Shown: in pieces, positions 1-8,779 of the stretch
Layout of the letters: each line of letters opens with the position of its first letter
Numbering within the stretch: the stretch's first letter is position 1
NCBI GenBank assembly: GCA_050303615.1
Contig: JBNLCC010000061.1
Location: 40,794 to 104,793 of the forward strand
Direction: 5' to 3'
Source of the DNA: CAZDXJ01 sp050303615
GTDB lineage: Bacteria > Pseudomonadota > Gammaproteobacteria > Methylococcales > Methylomonadaceae
Length of the DNA stretch: 64,000 bases
The notes under the pieces: generated by a model
The model's database searches: none
Seen by the model: the letters and a program-made list of their open reading frames with translations, nothing else
Told to the model about the DNA's origin: nothing
Made by a program: the position numbers and the translations under genes

Positions 1-285
1 TTGCTTGATTGTATCGATCACATCATCCTCTTCGTTGGCATTGAAGATTTCGGTACTCATCACGTCACCGGCTGTGACTGAAGTTAAATCCGCTCCCTTG
101 GCGACCAATTCGATAATGATATCCCTATCGGTTAAAATGCCGATCGGAAAACGCAAACCTTGTTGTTCTTCGACAATCACCACATTGCCGACATGATATT
201 CGCGCATCAATTTCGCGATTTCCTGAATTGAGGCATTGCTCTCCGCAATGATTACTTGACGGTTGCAAATTGTTTTTACTGACAT
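1..285 (-). CDS. CBS-domain protein, 3' end beyond the window
   Basis: The reverse strand reads open from an ATG at 283-285 to base 1 without a stop (95 codons), so the gene is cut by the window edge. The translation starts MSVKTICNRQ and continues into a CBS motif: a hydrophobic segment VGNVVIVEE, then GILTDRDI, then DVMSTE, the usual end of one CBS repeat and start of the next. CBS pairs bind adenosyl ligands such as AMP or ATP, and small stand-alone proteins of this kind are regulatory. The ligand and partner cannot be told from this fragment. It is divergent from the phosphoribosyltransferase gene at 507. Confidence 0.8.
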   Translation of the reverse strand, partial: MSVKTICNRQVIIAESNASIQEIAKLMREYHVGNVVIVEEQQGLRFPIGILTDRDIIIELVAKGADLTSVTAGDVMSTEIFNANEEDDVIDTIKQ

Positions 286-506
286 GACGATTCCTGATAA
301 GTAAAAAATCATATTATACCCCTTCCATTCACTAATGAAGGTAAACGGGGGGCGGGAAATATTTGTTTTTGGTACTTTCCGATGTCGCTTGGTAAGCGAC
401 TGCGGAAAAATCATAAATACCGGTATACTGACTAATTAATTCAACCGGTTTCGCACGCAATGGGCCACAATGAAACCGGCGTTTTTGCAAATTCAACAGG
501 TACTCT

Positions 507-1124
507 ATGAGCGATATAATACCTTGTAAATTAATTACTTGGGACGATTTTTATCATCTTTGCCGGATTCTGGCGCGGCAGGTACGTGATTCGGGTTATC
601 ACGTCGACATGATTGTGGCGATTGGCCGGGGCGGGTATTTTCCGGGCCGGATTTTATCGGACATGCTGAATGTCAAAAATTTAACCAGTTTTAAAATCGA
701 GCACTATGCCAGTGCGCAAAAGTCACAGGCCGCGCTTGTTAAATATCCGTTGTCCGCCAAAGTCGACCAACAACGCATCTTATTGGTCGATGACGTCAGC
801 GACTCCGGCGATACATTTCATGTAGCATTAAAACATGTCAACGAATGCGGTCCGGTTAAAGATATTCGTACTGCAACGTTACATCATAAAACCGTTTCCA
901 GTTTCAAACCCGACTATTTCGCGGAAGTAATTACGCAATGGAATTGGCTAATCTATCCGTGGGCGGTGAACGAAGACCTGTCGACCTTCATTCGTTCGTT
1001 GCACACCGCATCGAAAGATGTGGACACCATTCAAAAACAATTGTTTAATAATCATGGAGTAACAATGACGCATCGGCAGATTGAGGATGCGCTGACGCTG
1101 ATCGATGCCGACCAGGGCATTTAG
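507..1124 (+). CDS. Phosphoribosyltransferase family protein
   Basis: This 205-residue protein has the type I phosphoribosyltransferase fold signature. Residues about 38-45 (AIGRGGYFPG) form the first conserved loop. The PRPP-binding motif is ILLVDDVSDSGDT at about residues 91-103, with two adjacent acidic residues followed by the glycine/threonine loop. Relatives transfer phosphoribosyl from PRPP to purine bases (hypoxanthine or xanthine-guanine type). The substrate is not clear because the hood region is divergent and there is a C-terminal tail of about 40 residues. It is followed after 26 bp by the helix-hairpin-helix gene and may be co-transcribed with it. Confidence 0.82.
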   Translation: MSDIIPCKLITWDDFYHLCRILARQVRDSGYHVDMIVAIGRGGYFPGRILSDMLNVKNLTSFKIEHYASAQKSQAALVKYPLSAKVDQQRILLVDDVSDSGDTFHVALKHVNECGPVKDIRTATLHHKTVSSFKPDYFAEVITQWNWLIYPWAVNEDLSTFIRSLHTASKDVDTIQKQLFNNHGVTMTHRQIEDALTLIDADQGI

Positions 1125-1150
1125 TTTCGGCTTCGAATAACCTCAAGCTC

Positions 1151-2026
1151 ATGAAAAACACTGAAATTTCGGTCAAGTTGCGGGAAATTGCCGATCTCCT
1201 CAAGGAGCAAGGGGCTAATCCGTTCCGGTCCAATGCGTATCTGCGTGCCGCCAAAACCATTGATCAACTTGACTTGCCGCTGACTGAAATCATCGACAAA
1301 AAAGGCTTTATCGGCTTGGTCGAATTGCCGGCAATCGGCGAGGGGATCGCGCGTTCAATTTTTGAATATGTGGCGACCGGCCGTATGAGCCGTTTGGAGA
1401 GCCTGCGGGGCGGCCACGATCCTATTGAATTGTTTGAGCAGATTCCCGGTGTGGGTCCGAAACTGGCGCACCGGCTGATCGAGGTGTTGCATATCGATAC
1501 CTTGGAGGCGCTGGAAATCGCGGCTTACAACGGCCGATTGGCAGCGGTCCCGGGGTTCAGCAAGAATAAAATTGCCATGGTACAGATCTGGCTAGCGCAT
1601 CTCTTGGGTTATCGCCGGCTAAAATCCAAACAGCCGACTGAGATTGCTGAGCCACCGGCGGTTTTGTTATTGCGCATCGATTCTCTTTACCGCAGTAAGG
1701 CGGAAGCGGGAGAATTACCTAAATTCGCCCCTAAACGATTCAATCCGAGCGGTACCGCCTGGCTGCCGGTGATGCACGTTACAAAAAAACATTGGCATTT
1801 CACCGCATTGTATTCCAATACGCCCCGCGCCCATCAATTGGGGCGCACCAAGGATTGGGTGGTCATCTATTTTTATGACGATCAGCATCATGAGGGGCAA
1901 CATACCGTGGTTACTGAAATCCACGGAACATTGCTGGGAAAGCGGGTGGTTCGTGGCAGAGAAAAGGAATGCCGCGACCACTACGCCGATCAAACCGGGC
2001 AGTCAGCCAGGGCAGCCGGTTCGTAG
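1151..2026 (+). CDS. Helix-hairpin-helix protein with a Pol-beta-like N-terminal domain
   Basis: This 291-residue protein starts with a segment like the 8-kDa domain of family X DNA polymerases: IADLLKEQGANPFRSNAY followed by AAKTIDQL (residues about 11-40). Helix-hairpin-helix motifs follow, seen as LPAIGEGIARSI (about 59-70) and IPGVGPKLAHRL (about 98-109). These bind DNA backbone non-specifically. The catalytic palm of Pol X/PolB is absent. The C-terminal part (about 170-270) contains GTAWLPVMHVTKKHWHFTAL and DWVVIYFYDD, which I do not recognise as a named domain. It is probably a DNA-binding protein of unknown role. The lysine/arginine-rich end may be unstructured. Confidence 0.7.
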   Translation: MKNTEISVKLREIADLLKEQGANPFRSNAYLRAAKTIDQLDLPLTEIIDKKGFIGLVELPAIGEGIARSIFEYVATGRMSRLESLRGGHDPIELFEQIPGVGPKLAHRLIEVLHIDTLEALEIAAYNGRLAAVPGFSKNKIAMVQIWLAHLLGYRRLKSKQPTEIAEPPAVLLLRIDSLYRSKAEAGELPKFAPKRFNPSGTAWLPVMHVTKKHWHFTALYSNTPRAHQLGRTKDWVVIYFYDDQHHEGQHTVVTEIHGTLLGKRVVRGREKECRDHYADQTGQSARAAGS

Positions 2027-2078
2027 TTGCCTGGGGCGAACTGCAAAATTGTTTCTATAACTACGACGAGGACTGGTT

Positions 2079-2755
2079 ATGATAAAGTTGATGCAGCGCC
2101 GGCAGTTGTGCGTAATTTTTTTTGTTTTCTGACTTTAGGCAGCAGTATGGCTGTAACAGAACAACAAGTGCCACTCCCGCCGCCGTCTAAAACCGGTGAG
2201 AAAACACTGGAGTAATTGCTACAACAGCGCCGTTCGGTGCGAGAGTACCGACGGGGGGATATTTCAGTGCGCGAACTCAGCCAATTGCTTTGGGCCGCGC
2301 AAGGCATTACCAGTCCGCAGGGATACCGTACCGCTCCTTCAGCCGGCGCGTTATACCCGTTAGAACTGTACGTTTTGGCAGGTAATGTCCGGGAATTGCA
2401 ATCCGGTTTGTATCATTATCGTCCCGGTGATCACCAATTGATCAAGCTGAATCGGCTCGATTTAAGAAAAGCGTTAGCGGACGCTGCGTTTGAGCAGCTT
2501 TGGCTGCAACAGGCGGAATTAATCGTGGTTTTTGCCGCGCTGTATGAACGCACCACCGGCAAGTACGGTTCCCGCGGGGTTCGTTATGTCCATATGGATA
2601 GCGGTTTCGCTGCCGAAAATTTATTTTTGCAGGCGGAATCGTTGGGTCTGGCGACTGTCGTCGTAGGCGCGTTCGACGACGCGAAAGTAGCGGAGCTGTT
2701 ACATCTGCCGGCGGAGGTAAAACCGCTGCTATTGATGCCGGTGGGCCGAAAATGA
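2079..2755 (+). pseudogene. SagB-type nitroreductase, broken by a frameshift and a nonsense codon
   Basis: The nitroreductase domain reads cleanly from 2216 (RRSVREYRRGD, then LSQLLWAAQGIT, then TAPSAGALYPLELYV) to a stop at 2755, the pattern of flavin-dependent SagB-type oxidoreductases. Immediately upstream and in the same frame is TAA at 2213-2215, preceded by TEQQVPLPPPSKTGEKTLE, exactly the linker expected before the domain. Further upstream an ATG at 2079 opens a signal-peptide-like start (MIKLMQRRQLCVIFF) in another frame, which stops at 2130. Adding one T to the eight-T run at 2116-2123 would join the signal peptide to LTLGSSMA and the linker. The intact gene would encode about 225 residues exported by Sec. 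Expression from the TTG at 2216 would give a 179-residue cytoplasmic domain. Decay and sequence error cannot be distinguished here. Confidence 0.75.
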
Positions 2756-3010
2756 CAGGGGATAATGCGGCGGATTTGCTGCATAAAGTTACCGATACCT
2801 GTAGGCATGTGGCAGGGACCCTTGCCTTTGTAAAACTCACCGGTATGCCGGAGAATAAACAAGGGGAAAAGTGCTTGGTTTTAAACTTCTTGCCGTTGCC
2901 TTTTTCCAGAGCGAGCAAGGGTTTTTCTTATTTAACCGGCCGTGAGAACTAAAGGTTGCAAAAAATAACATTGTTGTAATACGGCTATGTGGTTTACTAG
3001 CTTACTATGT

Positions 3011-3031
3011 TGGCTTATAGTGAATAAGCCA
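3011..3031. promoter_or_regulatory. Inverted repeat just upstream of the V-ATPase operon
   Basis: TGGCTTAT, five bases (AGTGA), then ATAAGCCA form a perfect 8-bp inverted repeat. It ends 28 bases before the ATG of the ATPase B subunit and 16 bases before its AAGGAG ribosome-binding site. The stem is AT-rich and not followed by a T-run, so an operator or 5' UTR hairpin is more likely than a terminator. No regulator is recognisable nearby. Confidence 0.4.
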
Positions 3032-3059
3032 TTAGCGTTGCATTGAAAAGGAGCCGTTT

Positions 3060-4427
3060 ATGATTCAACACATGGTAAGGCATCATAATATCCTTTCCAT
3101 AATAGGCAATATCATTACCGTACATGTCGCAGAGAAGCACGGCAGCCGTGAAACCGCCCCCTGTTTTGGTGATTTGGCGCTGGTTGAAGATAGCGGCGGC
3201 GCCGGATCGCTGGCTCAAGTGGTAAAAATCAACCGCGACCAGGTTTCATTACAGGTATTTTCCGGTACGCACGGTATTTCCACATCTGCTTCGGTGCGGT
3301 TTTTGGGGCATGCGATGCGCGTGACTTTTTCGGACAATATATTAGGCCGGATCTTTAGCGGTACCGGAGAGCCGATGGATAACGGTTCCGGTTTGGCCCC
3401 GGATCCTAAAATCGAAATCGGTGGCCCTTCGGTTAATCCGATGCGGCGGGTGCTGGCATCCAAGATGATCCGTACCGACGTGCCGATGATTGATTTATTC
3501 AATTGTCTGGTTGAAAGCCAGAAGATACCGATTTTTTCCATTTCCGGTGAACCTTACGACGCCTTTCTGGCGCGGATCGGTATCCAGGCCGAGGCGGATA
3601 TCGTCGTATTTGCCGGTTTGGGTCTGATCTTTGACGATTTTCATTTTTTCCGTTGTCAATTTGAACACGCCGGCGTATTCGCCCGTACGGTCATGTTTTG
3701 TAATCTGGCTTCGGATCCGATTGTTGAAAGGTTACTGGTTCCCGATATGGCATTGGCTGTTGCCGAACGTTTTGCCGTTGAGGACGGCAAAAAAGTGTTG
3801 GTGTTGATGACCGATATGACCGCTTACGCCGATGCCATGAAAGAGGTCGGGATCTCGATGGAGCATGTACCGTCCAACCGAGGTTATATGGGGGATCTCT
3901 ATTCCCAATTGGCGAGGCGTTATGAAAAAGCCTGTGACTACAGCGGTGCCGGTTCGGTGACTATTCTGGCAGTTACCACGATGCCGGGCGATGACGTTAC
4001 CCATCCGGTGCCGGATAATACCGGTTACATTACCGAAGGGCAGTTTTATCTGCACCACGGCATGCTCGATCCCTTCGGTTCGCTGTCACGGCTGAAGCAG
4101 CATGTGATCGGTAAAGTGACGCGTGAGGATCACGCCCAAATTATGAATACCATGATCCGGTTTTACGCCGGCGCTAAAGATGCGGAGCAGAAACAGGCGA
4201 TGGCTTTTGAATTGTCACCCTTTGATCACAAACTGATAAAATTCGGCAAATTGTTTCGGACCCGGTTTTTGTCGATCCAGGTTTCCATGCCGCTGGAGCA
4301 GGCGCTTGATTTGAGCTGGCAGACTTTGGCAGAATGCTTCGAGGCTGAAGAATTACTGATGAAGCAATCACTGGTTGACAAGTATTTCCCCAAACAAAAA
4401 CAACATGGCCAGACTGTCGTTCAGTAA
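3060..4427 (+). CDS. ntpB: V/A-type ATPase subunit B (regulatory, non-catalytic)
   Basis: This 455-residue protein is the B subunit of the cytoplasmic A3B3 head of a V/A-type ATPase. Family landmarks are GRIFSGTGEPMDNG (about 98-111), a conserved stretch LVLMTDMTAYADA (about 246-258), GYMGDLYSQLARRYE (about 274-288) and TMPGDDVTHPVPDNTGYITEGQ (about 308-329). The P-loop of catalytic subunits is absent, as expected for B; its usual position reads SISGEPYDAFLARIG, more divergent than typical B subunits. The start is the ATG at 3060 with AAAAGGAG upstream. It is the first gene of the operon and overlaps ntpD. The partner catalytic A subunit is not encoded next to it or anywhere in this window. 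Confidence 0.92.
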   Translation: MIQHMVRHHNILSIIGNIITVHVAEKHGSRETAPCFGDLALVEDSGGAGSLAQVVKINRDQVSLQVFSGTHGISTSASVRFLGHAMRVTFSDNILGRIFSGTGEPMDNGSGLAPDPKIEIGGPSVNPMRRVLASKMIRTDVPMIDLFNCLVESQKIPIFSISGEPYDAFLARIGIQAEADIVVFAGLGLIFDDFHFFRCQFEHAGVFARTVMFCNLASDPIVERLLVPDMALAVAERFAVEDGKKVLVLMTDMTAYADAMKEVGISMEHVPSNRGYMGDLYSQLARRYEKACDYSGAGSVTILAVTTMPGDDVTHPVPDNTGYITEGQFYLHHGMLDPFGSLSRLKQHVIGKVTREDHAQIMNTMIRFYAGAKDAEQKQAMAFELSPFDHKLIKFGKLFRTRFLSIQVSMPLEQALDLSWQTLAECFEAEELLMKQSLVDKYFPKQKQHGQTVVQ

Positions 4428-5007
4428 GGCTTCCCTGGCTAAGGAAGCGGCGCAATTAAAGCGCTATCAACACTATTTGCCTTCATTGGATCTAAAGCGC
4501 AAACAATTGACTGCGCAACGCGCCAAGGCGTTGGCGCATTTAAAGCAAACGGAACTTAATTTGCATCAAAGTTACCAGCGAGTCGGCAAATTATTACCGA
4601 TGCTGGCTGACGAGCATATTGATTTAGCCGGCCTGGTAAAAATCGGTAACATGGAAATCGGCGAGGAAAATGTGATTGGTGTGCATGTGCCGATATTAAA
4701 AGTACTGGAAATCAGGGTGATTCCTTATTCATTTATGTCTAAACCGCATTGGGTGGATCAGGTTGTATTGCATTTATCACACATTCTGCGATTAAAGGTG
4801 CAGCGGGAAGTGGCAATTCGGCGGCTGGATATCTTGGAACTGGCGGTAAAAAAAATCACCCAGCGAGTCAATCTGTTTGATAAAGTGCTGATTCCGAAAT
4901 CCCGTGAAAATATCAGAAAAATACGCATTTTTTTGTCCGATGCGGAAAAGGCGGCGGTAGTCAATGCCAAACTGACCAAAAACAAGCGGTTAAACACAGG
5001 TTTGTAA
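4405..5007 (+). CDS. ntpD: V/A-type ATPase subunit D (central stalk)
   Basis: The 200-residue product begins MARLSFSKASLAKEAAQLKR and is mostly helical, with an N-terminal helix (about 5-60) and a C-terminal helix (about 130-190) that would form the coiled-coil rotor shaft of subunit D. The C-terminal motif ALEL-like RRLDILELAVKKITQRVNLFD is diagnostic, since D subunits have similar RR..ALE..V..T.R.VN.LE. I chose ATG 4405 rather than an upstream start at 4375 because this gives the usual family N-terminus. It overlaps ntpB by 23 bases and abuts ntpI (TAA then ATG), consistent with translational coupling. Confidence 0.9.
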   Translation: MARLSFSKASLAKEAAQLKRYQHYLPSLDLKRKQLTAQRAKALAHLKQTELNLHQSYQRVGKLLPMLADEHIDLAGLVKIGNMEIGEENVIGVHVPILKVLEIRVIPYSFMSKPHWVDQVVLHLSHILRLKVQREVAIRRLDILELAVKKITQRVNLFDKVLIPKSRENIRKIRIFLSDAEKAAVVNAKLTKNKRLNTGL

Positions 5008-6813
5008 ATGGCTATCGTAAAACTGAAGAAATTGACAGTGTGCGGCTTGATCGATGAAAAAGACCGGGTCCTGGAAAAACTGCAGAGCATTGGCGGCTTA
5101 CATTTAATTCCGTTATCGGAATATTATCCCGGCAATGAAACGCTGACACCGGAGCATGCGGAAAATGCTTACAACGCATTGAAGTATCTGAACCAATGCG
5201 CAAACAAACGGCATCAGGTTACCCATGCCGGCGGGTTTGATATGGAGGAAGTCGTAGCGCAGGTCACGGCAGTCAAGGCGAAGCTTCGCCAACTGACTGA
5301 TGAGCGCGACTTTCTGGCTGCGAGAATCAAGGAAATCAGGCCCTGGGGTGATTTTGCTCTGCCTCAGGACGGGGAATTGGATGATATCAAATTGTGGTTT
5401 TACATTGTACCTAACCGACTGATGAACAGAGTCAGGGAAACACAGTTTGCCTGGCAGGTGGTTTATAAGGATAACCTGAATTGCTATGTGGTGGTAATCT
5501 CTGCCAACGAACCGCCACCGGCCGCCATGCCCGTTCCCCGTAGCCATACTGGTAAAATACCTTTGTCCGAATTAATTAAACAGCTCAACAAAGTCGAATT
5601 GGAACTTGAGGATGCGCAGGCGGAGAGGGAATCGTTAACCCGCTGGATCTGGATGATGACATTGCATTTGGCGGAAGCGGAAGATCGCCAGCAATTCGCC
5701 AATGCGCAATTGGCAACATTGGACCGGGAAGACGTGTTTGCCGTTCAGGGTTGGGTGCCGGAAAGCGAAATCGATACCTATATCGGATTTGCCAGGCAAC
5801 TAAATTTGGCGAACCTGATCGAAGATCCGGATCCGGCGGAAACGCCTCCGACCTTGTTGAAAAACAGCAAGACCCTGTCCGGTGGGGAAGACGTGGTGAT
5901 GTTTTATCAAACGCCCAACTATTACGAATGGGATCCATCTGCCGTGGTGTTTTTTTCATTTGCGCTGTTTTTTGCGATGATTCTGTCCGATGCCGGCTAT
6001 GCAGCATTGTTTGCCGTAGTGCTGCTGGGGAAATGGCGTTCTATGGGACGGACCGGGAAGGGCCGTCGCCTGCGAGTGCTGTGTCTGTCTACGGTCGGTA
6101 CGTCCTTGCTGTGGGGAGTATTGATCGGTAGTTATTTCGGGTATACCCCGCCGCCGCATACCTTAGGCGGAATGCTGAAAATCCTCGATATTAACGACTT
6201 TACAGCGATGATGCATCTGTCCATTGCAGTCGGGGTATTGCATATTGTTGTAGCCAATATGGTCAAGGCAATACAGTCGGCGGGAACAAACGCGACTTAT
6301 GTGTCGCTGGGCTGGGCGCTGTTTGCATTGGCCGGTTATGTCGTTTGGGCCGGTACGGAGCCGGAAAACAGATTAATGCAGCAGATTGGCGGTGGAACAA
6401 TGGTGTTTGCCACATTGATGGTGGTCGTGTTTTCCAGTGAACGAGCGATCCGGGCTCCGGCTGATTTACTGCTGCGTTTAGTTGACGGCATTACCCGTTT
6501 GACGGGTATTACAAAAATATTCGGTGATGTGCTGAGTTATATGCGGTTGTTTGCATTAGGTCTGGCCAGTGCCTCTTTAGCCCTAACTTTCAATCAATTA
6601 GCGATGGATGTCTATCACTCGGAAGCCGGTTTGGGTTTGTTGTTGGGAATCTTAATCCTACTGATCGGGCATACGCTGAATATTTTATTATGCCTGATGA
6701 GCGGTGTGGTGCATGGATTACGCTTAAATTTTATCGAGTTTTACAATTGGAGCGTGTCGGATGAAGGATATCCGTTTAAAGCGTTTACCAAAAAGGGGAT
6801 CGTGAATGAATGA
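5008..6813 (+). CDS. ntpI: V/A-type ATPase subunit I/a (membrane ion-channel subunit)
   Basis: The product has 601 residues. The N-terminal half (about 1-300) is soluble and helical with coiled-coil character, as in the peripheral arm of subunit I. The C-terminal half has seven to eight membrane spans beginning near residue 310 (AVVFFSFALFFAMILSDAGY), with the family signature of phenylalanines and DAGY. It includes ITKIFGDVLSYMRLFALGLAS near residue 500-520, which carries the conserved arginine that faces the rotor carboxylate. It begins directly after the ntpD stop and overlaps ntpK by 8 bases. Function: stator half-channel for H+ or Na+ translocation. Confidence 0.92.
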   Translation: MAIVKLKKLTVCGLIDEKDRVLEKLQSIGGLHLIPLSEYYPGNETLTPEHAENAYNALKYLNQCANKRHQVTHAGGFDMEEVVAQVTAVKAKLRQLTDERDFLAARIKEIRPWGDFALPQDGELDDIKLWFYIVPNRLMNRVRETQFAWQVVYKDNLNCYVVVISANEPPPAAMPVPRSHTGKIPLSELIKQLNKVELELEDAQAERESLTRWIWMMTLHLAEAEDRQQFANAQLATLDREDVFAVQGWVPESEIDTYIGFARQLNLANLIEDPDPAETPPTLLKNSKTLSGGEDVVMFYQTPNYYEWDPSAVVFFSFALFFAMILSDAGYAALFAVVLLGKWRSMGRTGKGRRLRVLCLSTVGTSLLWGVLIGSYFGYTPPPHTLGGMLKILDINDFTAMMHLSIAVGVLHIVVANMVKAIQSAGTNATYVSLGWALFALAGYVVWAGTEPENRLMQQIGGGTMVFATLMVVVFSSERAIRAPADLLLRLVDGITRLTGITKIFGDVLSYMRLFALGLASASLALTFNQLAMDVYHSEAGLGLLLGILILLIGHTLNILLCLMSGVVHGLRLNFIEFYNWSVSDEGYPFKAFTKKGIVNE

Positions 6814-7255
6814 ATTTATCATCGTATTGGGTTGGTTGGGTTTATATGCCCCTATGGCGTTGGGCGCAATAGGCAGTATTATGGGCTGCGCGGTTGCAGG
6901 ACAGGCAGCTATTGGCGCCATGCTGGACACGGAGAGCGGTTACGGCCGTTACGTGGGTGTTTCGGCGATGCCGTCTTCACAGGTTATATATGGGATTGTC
7001 ATTATGTTTACTTTGAACAGGGAGATTTCCGTTGCCAATGCCGCTGGCATTTTCGCTATCGGGGTACTGGCCGGATTGGCATTGTTGGCCAGTGCGGTAT
7101 ATCAGGGGCAGTGCTGTGCTTCGGCGATTCACGCCGCGAAGGAAAAACCGGAAATTTTCGGTTTATCGGTGGCCCCGGCAGCGATCGTTGAAGGTTTTGC
7201 CGTATTTGCCTTTATCTTTGCACTAGTGGTGAGCGGCGGTATACCACACTCCTGA
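6806..7255 (+). CDS. ntpK: V/A-type ATPase proteolipid subunit K (rotor ring)
   Basis: The 149-residue product has four membrane spans, a duplicated hairpin as in 16-kDa proteolipids. The rotor carboxylate is E129 in AIVEGFAVFAF on the fourth helix. The second helix has MPSSQVIYG (residues 55-63) in place of a carboxylate. The third helix has Q100. By position these correspond to the L61/T64/Q65, Q110 and E139 set that binds Na+ in Enterococcus NtpK, with conservative changes (M55, S58). Na+ coupling is therefore plausible but inferred. The ATG overlaps the end of ntpI. A 136-base gap follows before ntpE, which may have its own signals. Confidence 0.9.
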   Translation: MNEFIIVLGWLGLYAPMALGAIGSIMGCAVAGQAAIGAMLDTESGYGRYVGVSAMPSSQVIYGIVIMFTLNREISVANAAGIFAIGVLAGLALLASAVYQGQCCASAIHAAKEKPEIFGLSVAPAAIVEGFAVFAFIFALVVSGGIPHS

Positions 7256-7391
7256 AAAGTCCATCGGTGATATTGAACGGATAGTTATGAAAAACATAGC
7301 GACCGCGACCGCATAAAACTACTGCCTGTTACTCGTAACAACGGGCGACGGTATACATTTACGTGAATCATCTAAAAAAGAGATCTGAACA

Positions 7392-8081
7392 ATGAAAGGT
7401 CAAACGTCCCAAATTGCTTCATCCGGTGTGGAGGAGTTGATTGAAACGTTGCGCGATAAAGGCGTTGTTGCCGGCCAGGAGAAAGCCCGGGATATTGTCG
7501 CCAATGCTCAAAAACGGGCAGAATGGATCGTTGAAGAAGCGGAACAGGAAGCGAAGCTGTTGCTCGACAAGGCAAGAGCGGAGGCAGAGGCTATCCAATC
7601 GGCGGGGCAGGATGCCCTGAAATTGGCAGCGCGGGATGCATTGCTGAAATTGCGGGATACGTTGCTTGGCAGCTTCAGTGAAGAAGTGATGCGCGTAGTC
7701 GGTGAACAAATGGCGGATGAAGAGTTCATGCAGCGCCTGATCCTTGCTTTGGCCGGCAGAGTCCGCGAAGAGTCCGGATTGGATAATGAAAAACAGATTG
7801 TGTTCCGCTTGCCGGCAGATGCGGTGGGCATCGATGATTTAAAGAAAAACCCTGAAGAGCTGAAACAAGGTTCTTTGACTCATTTTGCGGCGTCCATGGC
7901 GGCAAATTTACTGCGCAAAGGCGTCACCTTCCAAGTATCCGGCGATATTGACTGCGGGTTAACGGTTAAATTGGAAGACCACAACATGACCATTGATTTC
8001 ACCAATCAGGCTGTTGCCGCCTTGCTCCTGGATCATTTGCAACCGCGCTTTCGCGCCTTGCTGCAAGGTATCGTTAAATGA
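7392..8081 (+). CDS. ntpE: V/A-type ATPase subunit E (peripheral stalk)
   Basis: The 229-residue product has a long N-terminal coiled coil rich in Ala, Glu and Lys (about 12-85: GVEELIETLRDKGVVAG, then ARAEAEAIQSAG) followed by a globular C-terminal domain, the layout of E-type peripheral-stalk subunits. The C-terminal part contains LRKGVTFQVSGDIDCGLTV and ends in RFRALLQGIVK. It overlaps the DUF2764 gene by an ATGA junction. In the common bacterial order E and DUF2764 precede A and B; here they follow K, so the operon is permuted. Confidence 0.85.
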   Translation: MKGQTSQIASSGVEELIETLRDKGVVAGQEKARDIVANAQKRAEWIVEEAEQEAKLLLDKARAEAEAIQSAGQDALKLAARDALLKLRDTLLGSFSEEVMRVVGEQMADEEFMQRLILALAGRVREESGLDNEKQIVFRLPADAVGIDDLKKNPEELKQGSLTHFAASMAANLLRKGVTFQVSGDIDCGLTVKLEDHNMTIDFTNQAVAALLLDHLQPRFRALLQGIVK

Positions 8082-8761
8082 TCGGTCAGCGCTTTAAGTA
8101 CACCATGCTGATGTCAGGTCTGCCCAGGCACCCCCGCTCGCTGTTTGCCGCCAAACAGACGCCGCTGTCGCGGATTCAATTGGAACGGCGGCTGGCTTTG
8201 CTCGATACACAGGATCACCAAGACCTCACTTTGCTGGAGGATATCCTGTTCTGGTCGAGATTAAGTGCCGCAACCGATGCTCGGGTCGTTGAGAAATGCG
8301 ATAGGGCGATGAATGCCATCAAAAATGATTTCGCAAAGCAAATGGCATTGTTGCGTTTGGAAATCAGGTCGCTGATGACGGCACTACGTAAGCGCAATAA
8401 GGGCGAACCGCCGCCGCATAAAAATGAAATTTGGGGGATCAGCCGATGGTTGCCGTTCATCAACAAAAACTGGCAGCAAGATGATTTCGGTATGGGACAT
8501 TTGGTCCGTTGGCTTCCCGAAGCGAATAAATTGCTGGCCGGCCATGAATCGCTTGAATTGGAGAAGCTTTTATTAGGCATTACCTGGCTGACTTACAGCA
8601 GGGAAGCGAATAAACATGCTTTTGATTTTGAAGCGGTGGTCATTTATGTATTGCGTTGGGATATCATCAACCGCTGGACGCGTTATGACGGTGAACAAGC
8701 ATTAATCCGCTTCGATAAACTGGTCGCAGATGGCATGCGGGACGTGTCGCCGATTGTATAA
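8078..8761 (+). CDS. DUF2764-family V-ATPase-associated protein
   Basis: The 227-residue product belongs by context and pattern to DUF2764, a protein found between subunits E and A in many bacterial V/A-ATPase operons and thought to occupy the place of subunit C (membrane-to-stalk connector). Visible features are the N-terminal MLMSGLPRHPRSLFAAKQ, a helical region ERRLALLDTQDHQDL, and a C-terminal helix VIYVLRWDIINRW. There is no signal peptide or membrane span. In the canonical order the A-subunit gene would follow; instead a convergent def gene begins its 3' end only 18 bp downstream. Functional equivalence to subunit C is an inference. Confidence 0.75.
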   Translation: MIGQRFKYTMLMSGLPRHPRSLFAAKQTPLSRIQLERRLALLDTQDHQDLTLLEDILFWSRLSAATDARVVEKCDRAMNAIKNDFAKQMALLRLEIRSLMTALRKRNKGEPPPHKNEIWGISRWLPFINKNWQQDDFGMGHLVRWLPEANKLLAGHESLELEKLLLGITWLTYSREANKHAFDFEAVVIYVLRWDIINRWTRYDGEQALIRFDKLVADGMRDVSPIV

Positions 8762-8779
8762 AATAATCAGCAAAACAAT

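Noticed and set aside
2752..2952. A 66-codon frame overlapping the nitroreductase stop by ATGA
   Set aside because: No recognisable domain, no ribosome-binding site, and composition unlike the neighbouring genes.
8762..8779. A hidden or frameshifted ATPase A subunit next to the DUF2764 gene
   Set aside because: Only 18 bases separate it from def, and no GxxGxGKT-type sequence of an A subunit is present elsewhere in the window.
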